Positions 1 to 10,051 of a DNA stretch of 26,918 bases are shown piece by piece. Each line of letters begins with the position of its first letter. Positions within the stretch are counted from its first letter, which is position 1. The notes beneath the pieces are model-generated. The model saw nothing but the letters and a program-made list of their open reading frames with translations, was not told where the DNA came from and ran no database searches. A program made the translations under genes and the position numbers. Source of the stretch: Purshia tridentata (lineage: Eukaryota > Streptophyta > Magnoliopsida > Rosales > Rosaceae); assembly GCA_003254885.1 (NCBI GenBank), contig QANT01000905.1, forward strand, positions 1-26,918. Reading direction: 5' to 3'.

Positions 1-100
1 TTAACAACCCATTTACCCCCACTAATTTTTTTTTAGAAAGAATAATTTTTTAAAAAAAAAATTCTATTTAAAAAAGGTCAAAATAACATATATAAGTATT

Positions 101-295
101 TAAGGATGAAAATTGCAAATGGACAAAAACATAAGGATCAAAATTAGAAATGGACAAAAACCCAAGGACCAAAACTGGAATTTTGAAACCATGAGGACCA
201 AATTTGGTTTTGGAGTAAAACCCAAGGACTAAAATCGGAATTTTGAAACCACGAGGACCAAATTTATTTTTGGAGATGGACTAAAAACATATTTA
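101..295. repeat. Short tandem repeats with an 'aaggaccaaaa' motif
   Basis: Two adjacent 60-bp units (161-220 and 221-280) are near-identical. Each runs from 'cccaaggac' through 'ggaattttgaaacca' to 'gaggaccaaattt'. They are preceded by two shorter related units about 31 bp apart (from about 101 and 132) sharing 'aaatggacaaaaac'. No ORF is associated. Such degenerate 'aggaccaaaa' repeats are common in plant intergenic or transposon-derived DNA, but I cannot name the family. Confidence 0.75.
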
Positions 296-640
296 ACCCT
301 AAATTTAATTAACAAAATTTATGTGTATGATATATCATTGTGAGGACGTCATGTCTCTGGCTTAGCTTATAAAATGACTTTTAGAGACATTTAATCAAGT
401 TTCGACACAAGTTTTTAATGAGCTTTTTATATACGATTTCAATGGTGTAATTGTATAATTTTTAGATTTGCATTAAAAGATCATCATTGTAAAAAAATTA
501 AATTAATAAGAAATCATTTTACTTATGAAGATTAAATTGTTAATATTTCACGTATTTATTCTGTTAATCAGAATCCGATTCTATTTATTTAAAAATTAAA
601 TTAATCAAAACCCATAAGAATGACCTAATTATTAAGCCTG
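296..640. other. AT-rich intergenic DNA, nothing recognised
   Basis: Low-complexity AT-rich sequence upstream of the first gene. I see no coding frame, RNA gene or terminal repeats in it. Confidence 0.6.
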
Positions 641-644
641 TTGT

Positions 645-769
645 AGCCCAATTTTCCAATGGGCCTCATCTTTTCTATCAAGCCCGTCCTACTTCTACCT
701 TCCAGGCTTCACAAACCACGCCCACAAGGCTGGCAGGACCCAACCGCATCGACGACGTTCTGGTGGGCC
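645..769 (+). promoter_or_regulatory. Site II (TGGGCY) cluster in the RIN13-like promoter
   Basis: AGCCCA at 645-650 (TGGGCT on the other strand), TGGGCC at 660-665 and TGGGCC at 764-769 form a cluster of site II motifs. These are bound by TCP factors and are frequent in promoters of broadly expressed plant genes. They lie about 415-540 bp upstream of the start codon. Telo-box-like 'aaccctaa' motifs follow in the presumed leader, including AAACCCTAA at 1156-1164, a common companion of site II motifs. The transcription start itself cannot be seen. Confidence 0.5.
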
Positions 770-1112
770 ACAACCACAAGAGCAACATATTTTCTTTAGT
801 TCCCAGATATGCCCTTCAAAAAAACCCAAATTCTATCAATATCCCAAACCTTCCTCATCAGTCAGGTCTAATGACGTTTGAGTCACTTTTCACTCAGTTT
901 CTCTTACAGTGTCTCCGCCAAAATCTGCGATCTATTTCCAAAACCTTAACCCTAATTTCTCCATTTATGCGCGATTCCACCCTCGCTTGTAACCCTAATT
1001 TCTTTTCCGGAAAGCCATCCAATCAAGAAATTTTTTTTTTTTTTTCTGGAAAATTTTCCAGTAAATTGGGGAGTTGCCAGTTTGTGTGGATAAGCATTAG
1101 CTTTCGTATCTC

Positions 1113-1139
1113 ATGCCTCGAATTTTTGAGTTCAAGTAA
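1113..1139 (+). other. Possible 8-codon upstream ORF in the RIN13-like leader
   Basis: ATG at 1113 opens a frame encoding MPRIFEFK and stops at 1137-1139, 44 nt before the main ATG at 1184. It matters only if transcription starts upstream of 1113, which is plausible but not shown. Confidence 0.3.
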
Positions 1140-1183
1140 ACGGAGAGACTTTTTCAAACCCTAATCGGTGAATTTTGTTTACA

Positions 1184-4100
1184 ATGAATTCGGGTCCGAT
1201 AGACATAAGCTCTGACGAAGAACAGGGTTGGAACGAGCCCGAAGATGATGACTACGACTGGGTATCGGAGCTTCTTGACTCGGTTGACAACCTCAACGAC
1301 GACGATTCTGATGAGGTTGTGGTGATTGGTGAGGTCAACACGAAGCCCAGGCCAAAGTCTTCAAAACGGACGGTCAGAGATGTGGACGATGATTGTGTGG
1401 TTTTGGATGGTGACCCGGATAAGGCCATTTCGGTCGTGGACGATTCGAGTAGTGGCTCCGACGACTTGGTTGTGGTTGGGGAGAAGGGCCAGGTATATAA
1501 TAACCGGTTTTATCTTTTAATACGCGAAAGTTGCTGTGTTTTGCTTTCTTGGTGGATTTTACTTTCTTTGACCTTGCATTTGTTGTGGATTATATTTTGA
1601 TTAGAGGACTTAAACTGAAGACATTAATTCAATTAAAGGTTAGTGGTTGTATTGGGCTATAGAAGGAAGTCTTTTAGTTTGATAAATTTTATACTTGGAG
1701 CTTAACTGTGCTTGGTTGCCTATTGTTGGAAGAAAGAAAAAAATGAGAAAAAAGAAAGCAAAGATTGACTGTAGGAACTGATGTTAATTTGTACTACTCA
1801 GAAATTCGGACAACTAAAATCCCAAGAATACTTTTCCGTGTTTGTGCTTTAATTGGCTGCCATGAAAATATTGCAAACTGAGGTAGGTTGCAACAAACAC
1901 GGATTTTTCAAATTAGGCTAATGGTATTATTGGCTTCTGAAAGAGGACAGATTTTTCTGTATTCTGGTTTACTGTTTTTAGTAAGGGAGTTTGATTGGGA
2001 TGCATCAGCGTTACATAACTTAATTTTGTCCAATTGTCCTTGAAGCACAACTTTGGTGGTTCTTGATGCTATGAAGTTTTGGTAATTTGCTGGTGATTTG
2101 TGGAGTGGCAAGGCATCTAAACTGTGCCTGTAAAGATTGGGGTTGTAATATGTTTCAAGCTTGGAAGGAAAACGCATGTAGTGGTCCTTGAGAACATTTG
2201 TTATTTGACCCATGATAGAATCGGCACAATGTTTTATATTCTTGCACCGAATCAGGTTGTTAGTTACAGTGAAGATGCCTAGTCCTGCCTCATGGTAAAT
2301 TCTTCCAGGATTTCAGCTTGCCAATGTTGAGATGACAAAATACATGGACCCTGGGCCAGCCACTTCAGCTGCTGGGTTTGAGAAAACTCCTTTTTACATG
2401 GAGCAGGACCAGCAGTCCAAAGTTTAAAAATTGAATTGGTGATCCTGGTTAAGATCTAGAAGGTATGAGTAACAGTCTCAACCTGATCTGGGGTCCATCG
2501 GAGATATCATAGCAAGAGAGGTTTTCTTATTCCTAATATTAGATGCTTTGGTACTTTCTTCAGAAACAGTGTAAAACATATATATCTTGCTCGTGTTATA
2601 CGATTAACAACCAGTTTCTTGTTTAGGGTGACCTTGATATTGAAATTCCAGTGGTTTGAAGAAGTTTTCCTTAGTTCATGGGTTTTTCTTGGCTTAGGTT
2701 GTCTTTACATAATATTTGGACTCTTCCATCTGTTTTAGTTTCCTATATTTATGTTAAGCTTATATTGTATATCCATGATCTTAGTACCACATATTGTCAA
2801 ATCTTTGAACTTTTCATTTGTTTGGAAAGATGTAGGCACCCTTTTTTTTGCCATCTTTAATTCATGTCATCTTCTGGTTGCAGATAGCATGCCGAGACTA
2901 CCCTCATCCACGACATCTTTGTGCAAAATTTCCTTTCAGCACTACCTTGCATCAGAAGCACTGTGACCTTGTAAGTTGATTAGCATATGCACTTACTTTC
3001 CTGAAGCTAACAATTTACCAATCTGATTTCTATCCTTGCTGAAATGCAGTGTCACTGTTATGTCTGTGACTCTCTGGCACCCTGTGTACATTGGGGTACT
3101 GGAGTCTCCAATATTGACCATTGCCATGCCACTGATAAAGAAGAGGTGTGGAAAATGATGAGGACAAGTTTCAAGTTGGGGAAAACTTCTCCATTACCAG
3201 CTTCAAAATTGTCTGTGGCTGCGCCTAAACTTAGTCAAGGTTTAACACTTGATATTATTCGATTGGCAGCTAACTCTACACCACAGAAACAGGTCTCTAG
3301 GCCTACTGCAAATCGTGCTTTATCAGCAAGCCTTAGCATCCCTAGTATCAGAAATCCAGGTAGAGTTCACCAATCAGGACTTCTTATGTCTAATAACAGA
3401 GTCCAACCATGTTCAGTTCCGCAGCAGTTGGTTGGTGTGCATAATAATGTTGTTAGGAGGAACAGAGGTCATAATGTTGGTACTTTAGGCACCCAGTTTG
3501 CCTCTTCTCATACAATGTTCAAAAGAGTAGGAGCAGTTGGGGGTTCCGTGCCGATAAAACGGTCTACATATGGTTTTCCAAATAACAGTAGTTGTGCCAA
3601 TCCATCACAATATGGCAGAAATCCTGCTCCCATGGCAGCATTAAATGACAGGAACAGGTGGCAGGATGCCCATTCCAGCATGCATCAGAGGTCCTCCCAG
3701 CCCATGGGCAGCATTGTTGGAAGTACAGTGCCTTTTCAACCCCAAATTTATAGCCAGCCTATTCCTCAGCCAACCTATAGCCCAAATCTTCAGCAGCAAG
3801 GGAATCAAATTCAAAGTGATATTCAAAATATCTATCAGATTGGGAATCAGACTCAGGATGGCAGTCAAGGTATCTATCAGTATGGGAATCAAAGTCAAAA
3901 TGCAAGCCTGAATAGTCTGCAAGGCAATCAAGGTGCAAGTACCCCAGATTTGGGGGTTTCTGATTCTGACTACAGTTGGGTAAACAATTCCAGTCAAAGC
4001 ATTCAGCAACTTCCCATTGAAAATTCTCAAATTCAAAGCACTGAGGCTATATGTGAGCCATCTCTGGTTAAGGAGGATTCCCAGTCTAGTGGAATTGCTA

Positions 4101-4282
4101 ATCTCAGTGATTTGGACATTGGATTTGAAAGCTGGCTACTCGAAAACCAGTCTGTTCCGGCAGTATCTAATGATTCTGTGCCGTCTCAACTGAATGTCTT
4201 GTCTTCAGAGCCTACTTTTATAGACACCGGAATGCTTATGTTTGATTTTGAAACCTCCTGGAAGGGTCTCGCGCAGGTGTAG
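1184..4282 (+). CDS. RIN13 (RPM1-interacting protein 13)-like protein
   Basis: Three exons, 1184-1492, 2884-2970 and 3050-4282, join in phase 0 with GT-AG introns to encode 542 aa. A TTG nine bases upstream is in frame, but ATG at 1184 is the first good start. Residues 1-103 are very acidic and contain four short hydrophobic patches beside Asp/Glu/Ser (around residues 6-8, 45-48, 72-74 and 95-98). Residues 106-147 form a dense Cys/His block built around HPRHLCAKFPF, HQKHC, CHCYVCD and APCVHW. This block is the hallmark of the plant RIN13-like family and may bind zinc. The remainder is Ser/Gln/Asn-rich and probably disordered, with three GNQ repeats at residues 383-423. In Arabidopsis, RIN13 binds the immune receptor RPM1 and promotes resistance; whether this homologue does so is inference. 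Family assignment is by motif recognition only. Confidence 0.85.
3800..3925 (+). repeat. 42-nt tandem repeat inside the RIN13-like coding exon
   Basis: Units start at 3800, 3842 and 3884, each with 'gggaatca'. They encode 14-residue repeats beginning GNQ (GNQIQSDIQNIYQI, GNQTQDGSQGIYQY, then a diverged GNQSQNASLNSLQ). The period is a multiple of three, so copy-number change would preserve the frame. Confidence 0.85.
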
Positions 4283-4800
4283 CTGACTGTCACTATTAGT
4301 AATTAAAAAATGGAGCTTGCATAGGTAAAGCGACTCTCACCTTCTTAAAAGAAGGAAGCTTTTTTGACACAACTTTGTGTTTAGGCAAATAATTATCTAT
4401 AAAACTGGAGGCCGGGTGTAGGAGCTTTGCGCTTTGGTAGTGTACAGTAATTTGAAGTATGAACGTAAAAAGTATCCTAGGCTGGAGATTCTGTATAGAT
4501 GCTGGTTGTTTTTCCCAATCGCCTTCTATTTATTAATCAACATGTTAAAATCATAGTTTGCATATTCCTGCATATTGTTCTTTGACCCTTTCGGTTTCCC
4601 GTGGATGCTGCAGCCTATGTCTTATCATGCTCTTTCCAATTTTTCAAGCAGTTTCATGCTTCTAGTGTTGCCTTTTGTGAAGTTGTTTTGGTTTTTGTTT
4701 GCTGGCGCCCCTATTTTATACGGTGGGGTTCAAACCTATTCAAATTAATATGCACCTTGATTCCTGGCATTGCTGGAACCTGGGGATACAAATGCATGTT

Positions 4801-4889
4801 AATGATGTCCCCTCGGTGTGCTCACGTTGCTGCTATGTTTTTGGGTCATAATGATGTCCCCTCAGTGTGCACACGTTGCTATGCTGCTT
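4801..4889 (+). repeat. 49-bp direct duplication
   Basis: 'aatgatgtcccctc' followed by 'gtgtg', 'cacgttgct' and 'atg' occurs at 4801 and again at 4850. The copies differ by a few substitutions and a 3-bp indel. It is a simple local tandem duplication in intergenic DNA. Confidence 0.8.
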
Positions 4890-5450
4890 ATGAGAATCCC
4901 AATAGGTCTAGTTATTCAACATATAAATGGGTCCTAATTGATTAACTAAACTAGTTTTACATGGGATGCCAAGAATATATATTACATTGGCTTTATCATT
5001 CATAGTTTCAGTTGATAAAAACACAATTAAGCTTATTACATATGGCATATAAACATGGGCAGGAGGTAATGTTAAAATACACAACCTAATTAAAATGAAA
5101 AAGGAATAAAAGGAGCAGAAACTTTTTAAAATCACCTTGCTGATTGATTATTTTTAGCATTAAAAATGTCCCAAAGAAGACTTTTTTTAGACCAAACAAG
5201 TAAAAGCTGGTCTTGACATCTCCCCTCAAATCTCAAGATATGCAGAGAGCTTATAAACTTGAAAGCTTAATTGGGAAATTAAAAAAAAAAAAAGCTTTGG
5301 AAAAAAAGTTCTTAATTTTCGTTATTGGCTAAATAAAAATATAAAAAACAAAGAGCAAAAAAGAAAAATAAAAAGAATTAACGCTCTAGAATATTTCTCA
5401 GCTGTGTAGGGTGTGTTATTAGCGACAAAAGAGTAGCGCTCTGCCTCTCT

Positions 5451-5477
5451 CGCTGGTCTCGCTGGTCTTGCTGGTTC
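5451..5477 (+). repeat. 9-bp minisatellite in the TTC4 leader
   Basis: Two perfect copies of CGCTGGTCT (5451-5459, 5460-5468) are followed by a diverged TGCTGGTTC (5469-5477). They lie 47-73 bases upstream of the TTC4 start codon, probably within the 5' UTR. Confidence 0.8.
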
Positions 5478-5523
5478 TTGCACCTTGCAAACAGCACAAC
5501 AGAAAGATAGCAAATAAGCGAAA

Positions 5524-7830
5524 ATGGCACTATGGATGGAAAACGGGTCCGAACCCCAAACCGAAAGCGAAAAAGCTGACCTTGATGCCATAGCCGCTCT
5601 CAAAGAAAATGCTGCTATTGAATTCAAGGTCCTCTCTCTCTCTCTCTCTCACACACACACAATAAGTAAACAGTAGGATCATGTTGTCTTCGTTTTTCTT
5701 TTCATATTATTGGCTTTGCAGGAAAAGGGTAACGAGTATGTGAAAATGGGCAAAAAGCATTTCTCTGATGCCGTAGACTGCTACACAAGGGCAATCAATC
5801 AGGAAGTTTTGAGTGACTCTGAGACTTCTATTATCTTTTCAAATAGAGCCCACGTCAATTTTTTACTTGGTAATTACAGACGTGCTCTTACTGATGCTGA
5901 GGAAGCAATTAAGCTCTGCCCCACTAATGTTAAGGTGCTAAATTTTTACTGTGTTATTGTTCTCAGCTGGGTTTATTTTTATTTTTAATATCTAGTTATT
6001 TTGTGTTTTAAGCAACATGGGTTTGTTGATTAGGCATTGTACCGAGCTGCCAAAGCGTCTTTGTCATTGAACTTGTTGTCTGAATCAGCATCACATTGTG
6101 AAAATGGGCTTAAACATGACCCAAGTAATGAAGAGTTAAAGAAGCTGTTAAGGCAGGTTGAGTCGAAGAAGATGGAACGTGAACAGCATGAGGCTCAAGT
6201 TTCCAAGGTCATTGCAGAGGCTAAGGTTTGATTATAATACTACTGGGTTGATACAATTATGGAATAAACTGTTTGTGATTATACTGAGCTCATGTTTATT
6301 TCTTTGTTGAAACTATGCAGTGCCTTGTTTCCGCGATTGAAAATAGAGGCTTGAAGATTGGGAAGGCAATGTATCAAGAACTTACCGGATTAAGAAAGCC
6401 TGTATTAGATAAGAATAATATTCTTCATTGGCCAGTTCTTCTTCTGTATGCAGAGGTTATGTCCAGTGACTTCATTGAGGACTTCTGTGAGACTGATATG
6501 TTTTCGGCTCATCTGGACATGATATCCTTCTCTTAAAGTGTTATTGTTATATTATAAAGCTTAATTGTCAATGAGTTTCTCTATGGAGCAAGCAATGTTT
6601 TTGGATATATGTGCATTTTGTGTTGTCCTGAGCTTTCAAACATGTTTTCAGAAGGCAGCCCGCCTTTGTCATGGGATCAGGAACACAATTATACTCGTGA
6701 AGCTGTTGAATTATATTATGAAGTAAGTCACTCTATTTGATTGTCATTTTGTTGACATATACTGCCTTTAAAAATATAATTTTTTACTCCAATTAAAAGT
6801 AAGTTGCTTTTTGGAGAGGTTGGTCCATTGGGTTGACATAAACACATTAGCCGATTATAGAATGCTGCTATCCACTTTTTTGAGCTTATTTTTCATTGAA
6901 TCGCATGTTGGATATGGCATTGTGATTAGATGTTAGGTCTTTCTGGTTCCCGATTGTTAGGACATGAGATCACAGCTGTCTTGTTGAAATAGGTAACTTT
7001 TCTTTTGTATTGCCCTGCGTGTAATTGAAGTGAAAACATAACTAATAGATCCTGCTGGGTATTTCTGTAAAGTTGTCGTACATCCATCAAAATGATAGAA
7101 AAGTGTATGAATGAGCTTGTATAAAACTAGTTATCCCATTTTTTCTCACTGGATGCATGTCCTAGTAATAATTTTTCTTTGGGTATATCTTTTAAGGTGG
7201 CATTACTTGTGCCTTATTTCTAATTTCTCTGTCCTTGATTTATCAGGCTGGTTCAGGAGTTTCTCTGTCAAAGACAAAGATCCTTCGTTGTGTTCTAGAG
7301 GGAACTGCAGCTTCTCATGTAGAAAGCATTGATGACGAGGAAAAGGATGCAATTGAGAATTCTAATCATGGCAGCTCAGCAGGTAGGATGCCTTCAAATT
7401 TCTCTTTCCCTCATTTCTTGTGTCAATTGATATCTACACCAACCATTCAAGTTGCTTTGGTCGCATATCTACTCACTAATTGCAAAGAAACATGATCTCA
7501 CCCCCTTCCCCCTGGTTTTACTTTGCTCAGCAAGGTTATCTGAACTTCCTTTATCTGATATTCCTCAGGCAAAGGTTCCTCTAAATGGGTGAAAGTAAAT
7601 GAAAAAAGAACACTTCATGATGTTCTGAAAGAACCTAACTTCGTTATTCCAGGGATCCCAGGTGTGTCTTTAGAACACTTTCACAGTCAGCAGCGCAACA
7701 GTTTCATTCCTTAAACGTTCTTGTTTTCTTACCACAGCTGTCTGCTCTGTGTGCAGTGTTTTTTGTTGTTTCTAAAAGCTCCACCTTCTATAAAGAGTTC
7801 AAAGCTGGGAAGTGGGCTCCTCCACCGTGA
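5524..7830 (+). CDS. TTC4: TTC4/CNS1-type TPR co-chaperone of HSP90
   Basis: Eight exons join in frame to 364 aa: 5524-5628, 5722-5934, 6034-6225, 6321-6521, 6642-6722, 7247-7382, 7569-7661 and 7757-7830. Length matches plant TTC4 proteins (about 360 aa). Three TPR motifs span roughly residues 31-138. They carry a likely carboxylate clamp for the HSP90 C-terminal MEEVD: K35/N39, N76 and K106/R110. A charged helix follows (about 139-170). The C-terminal part, with SPPLSWDQEHNY, LHDVLKEPNFVIPGIP, VFFVVSKSSTFYKEF and a final KWAPPP, matches the TTC4 'wheel' domain. The fourth intron (6522-6641) starts ATATCCTT and ends AC, so it is probably U12-type; all others are GT-AG. Intron 1 begins with a CT/CA microsatellite. 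In yeast and animals the family links HSP70 and HSP90; a plant role is inferred. Confidence 0.92.
5632..5661 (+). repeat. (CT)9(CA)6 compound microsatellite in TTC4 intron 1
   Basis: The dinucleotide run starts three bases after the GT of the first intron (GTC then CTCTCT) and passes directly into CA repeats. It is expected to be length-polymorphic. Confidence 0.95.
6522..6641 (+). other. Probable U12-type AT-AC intron of TTC4
   Basis: The exon ends GAC-ATG at 6521 and is followed by ATATCCTT, the exact U12 5' splice-site consensus. The intron is 120 nt and ends AC at 6640-6641; the next exon begins ATG-TTT-TCA-GAA. Joining gives AHLDM-MFSEGSPPLSWD, which is continuous with the TTC4 family. 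Without splicing the frame stops at TAA 6533-6535. The branch site is a poor match; the best candidate is 'tcctgag' with A at 6631, 10 nt before the intron end. Confidence 0.85.
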
Positions 7831-8551
7831 GTAGGCTGCAGGGTTCTAAGACGATGAGTTGCTGCCTGGTTATGTCTTGAAATAGGTCATGTTTATTATA
7901 AGTCAAAGCAAATGATTCCTGGAGTCATAGTTTTTGTTAGTTTAAGACTGCCGGTGGGCGACCCATTTAAGAACCAAGGGTTGAACCCTGTGAAGTCACA
8001 AGGTTGTACAATTGTAATAGCTTTCCAATGTTTGTGTAGTTGAGGTAGTGCTTGTACCAAAAACATGAAGACCCTGATTTAGATCAACTTATGTTACTTG
8101 ATCGTTGAATCATCTTAATTGTTTTGACTTTTTATTTTCCTCGCTTTGAATTTACTCTTAAATAGCATTAGATCAAATATTATGCAGGTAGAGGAGATAA
8201 TCTTACAACAGGCTTTTGAAATGCTTATTTAACTCCTAATTAGTAAATTCCCATAGCATACACGTATGTTTTGAAAAATACACTCCTATCTGCTGTTCAC
8301 TTTTCAAATATATGGAAAATATGCATTTAAAAAAAAGAAAAAGAAAAAATGTAACTAATTTTGATAACTGTCATCTCCCATATAGGAGGAAAGTCGGTCA
8401 GTTATGGTTGTTCGCGTATTCTGTGCGCATTGGTCTTCTATTCAACTTGAATCTCTTGGAATCTCCTATTTTCTTGGGTATCTTTTTTCACCATATAAAC
8501 CCAAATCCCCCTGCCTTCCACACCCCAAACTTCCTTCTCTGCTCTCTTATC
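7831..8551. other. Intergenic: TTC4 3' region and AMT1 promoter
   Basis: Nothing coding is convincing here. The reading frame of the transporter stays open upstream to 8312, but that part is Lys-rich then low-complexity and unlike any AMT, so it is promoter or leader. A TATA box is at 8494-8499. Confidence 0.6.
8494..8499 (+). promoter_or_regulatory. TATA box of AMT1
   Basis: TATAAA in the context 'ccatataaaccc' lies 52 bases before the ATG at 8552. This predicts transcription starting around 8525 and a leader of only about 25-30 nt, which contains no upstream ATG. Confidence 0.6.
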
Positions 8552-10051
8552 ATGGCTGCCATCACTTGCTCAGCCACCGACCTCCAACCCCTCCTCAGCG
8601 CCGCCCCCAACGCCACCGCCGCCGCCGAATACATCTGCACTCGCTTCGATGCTGTGTCTGACAAGTTTGTCGACACAGCCTACGCTATCGACAACACCTA
8701 CCTCCTCTTCTCCGCCTACCTCGTCTTCGCAATGCAGCTCGGCTTCGCCATGCTCTGCGCCGGCTCCGTTCGCGCCAAGAACACCATGAATATCATGCTC
8801 ACCAACGTCCTCGACGCCGCCACGGGTGGCCTCTTCTACTACCTCTTCGGCTTCGCCTTGGCCTTTGGGTCTCCCTCCAATGGCTTCATAGGCAAGCACT
8901 TCTTCGGCCTCAACCAGTTCCCCTCCCCATCTTTTGATTATGGGTACTTCCTCTACCAATGGGCTTTCGCCATTGCAGCTGCTGGGATCACCAGTGGCTC
9001 CATTGCTGAACGAACCCAATTCGGGGCGTACTTGATCTATTCTTCTTTCTTGACTGGCTTTGTCTACCCAATAGTCTCCCATTGGTTTTGGTCTGCTGAT
9101 GGTTGGGCTAGTCCTGCAAGGTCTAACAATCTCTTGTTCGGGTGCGGAGTCATTGATTTTGCGGGCTCCGGCGTTGTCCACTTGGTCGGAGGCATTGCCG
9201 GGTTGTGGGGTGCCCTTATTGAAGGCCCCCGTATTGGGAAATTTGATCATGAGGGCAGGTCTGTGGCAATGCGTGGACATAGTGGCACATTGGTTGTTTT
9301 GGGCACATTTTTGCTGTGGTTTGGTTGGTATGGTTTCAATGCAGGCTCATTCCTCAACATTTTGAAGGCTTATGGAGAGAGTGGGGCTTATTATGGACAA
9401 TGGAGTGCTGTGGGCAGAACCGCTGTGACAACCACTTTGGCTGGATGCTCTGCGGCGCTGACTACCCTTTTCGGGAAGCGCTTGCTTTCCGGGCACTGGA
9501 ATGTCATTGATGTCTGCAATGGTTTGCTTGGTGGGTTTGCAGCGATCACCTCTGGTTGCTCAGTGGTTGATCCTTGGGCTGCAATTATATGTGGGTTTGT
9601 GGCAGCTTGGGTGTTGATTGGATGCAACAAGCTTGCTGAGATGTTGAAGTATGATGACCCATTGGAAGCAGCACAGCTTCATGGAGGGTGTGGCTCTTGG
9701 GGGATCATATTCACTGCATTGTTTGCTAAAAAGGCTTATGTGGATGAGATTTATGGAGGGCAAGGAGAGAGGTCATATGGGCTTTTTATGGGAGGTGGTG
9801 GGAGGCTCTTGGCTGCTCACTTGGTCCAGATTGTGGTGATTGTGGGGTGGGTGAGTGTGACAATGGGGTCATTGTTCTTGTTGCTGCACAAACTGAAGCT
9901 GCTCAGGATTTCATCAGAAGAGGAGATGGCAGGAATGGATTTGACAAGTCATGGTGGATTGGCTTATGCGTATAGTGATGAATACAATGATAAAGCAACT
10001 CTCAAATCTGGATTTATGGCCTCAAACACAAGTCTTCCTTCCTCTGTTTGA
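8552..10051 (+). CDS. AMT1: AMT1-type high-affinity ammonium transporter
   Basis: A single uninterrupted 499-aa frame, as is usual for plant AMT1 genes (about 490-515 aa, intronless). It is a plasma-membrane trimeric channel-like protein that carries ammonium into the cell, typically in roots. About eleven hydrophobic membrane segments are visible, starting with [19 protein letters not shown]. The AMT/Rh signature [13 protein letters not shown] carries the first pore histidine, H210, and [14 protein letters not shown] the second, H377 (equivalents of E. coli AmtB H168 and H318). The N-terminus, [15 protein letters not shown], is typical of AMT1. The cytosolic tail has MDLTSHGG with T465 at the position whose phosphorylation shuts AMT1 trimers in Arabidopsis. 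The residue after it is Ser, where I recall Arg in many AMT1s. The first half of the coding region is GC-rich at third positions, the second half less so. The exact AMT1 paralogue cannot be assigned. Confidence 0.96.
   Translation: MAAITCSATDLQPLLSAAPNATAAAEYICTRFDAVSDKFVDTAYAIDNTYLLFSAYLVFAMQLGFAMLCAGSVRAKNTMNIMLTNVLDAATGGLFYYLFGFALAFGSPSNGFIGKHFFGLNQFPSPSFDYGYFLYQWAFAIAAAGITSGSIAERTQFGAYLIYSSFLTGFVYPIVSHWFWSADGWASPARSNNLLFGCGVIDFAGSGVVHLVGGIAGLWGALIEGPRIGKFDHEGRSVAMRGHSGTLVVLGTFLLWFGWYGFNAGSFLNILKAYGESGAYYGQWSAVGRTAVTTTLAGCSAALTTLFGKRLLSGHWNVIDVCNGLLGGFAAITSGCSVVDPWAAIICGFVAAWVLIGCNKLAEMLKYDDPLEAAQLHGGCGSWGIIFTALFAKKAYVDEIYGGQGERSYGLFMGGGGRLLAAHLVQIVVIVGWVSVTMGSLFLLLHKLKLLRISSEEEMAGMDLTSHGGLAYAYSDEYNDKATLKSGFMASNTSLPSSV

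Larger units (their letters stand above)
4283..5523. other. Intergenic: RIN13-like 3' region and TTC4 5' region
   Basis: Presumed 3' UTR follows the stop codon. A 49-bp direct duplication is at about 4801-4889. The last 200 bp form the TTC4 leader or promoter, including a 9-bp minisatellite at 5451-5477. The 114-codon open frame at 4601-4945 has no recognisable protein features and crosses the duplication, so I do not call it a gene. Confidence 0.6.

Noticed and set aside
763..1164. 133-codon open frame upstream of the RIN13-like gene
   Set aside because: It lacks an ATG at its listed start (GTG), runs through a poly-T tract as Phe repeats, and lies in the promoter or leader of the real gene.
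4601..4945. 114-codon frame between the RIN13-like and TTC4 genes
   Set aside because: It has no usable ATG at its listed start (GTG), no recognised domain, and spans a local 49-bp duplication.
7948..8030. tRNA-like B box ('gggttgaaccct') suggesting a SINE
   Set aside because: No A box at the right distance, no flanking duplications and no terminal poly-A or poly-T tail are visible.
8180..8230. Exon-like segment after 'atgcag' reading VEEIILQQAFEMLI
   Set aside because: TTC4 already ends properly at 7830, and no partner exon or family match supports another exon here.
8312..8551. 80-residue N-terminal extension of the AMT1 frame
   Set aside because: It is upstream of the TATA box for most of its length and is unlike any [14 protein letters not shown] is the standard AMT1 start.
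8570..9280. 236-codon reverse-strand frame inside AMT1
   Set aside because: It is antisense to the transporter and results from the C-ending codon bias of the 5' half; no protein family is recognised.
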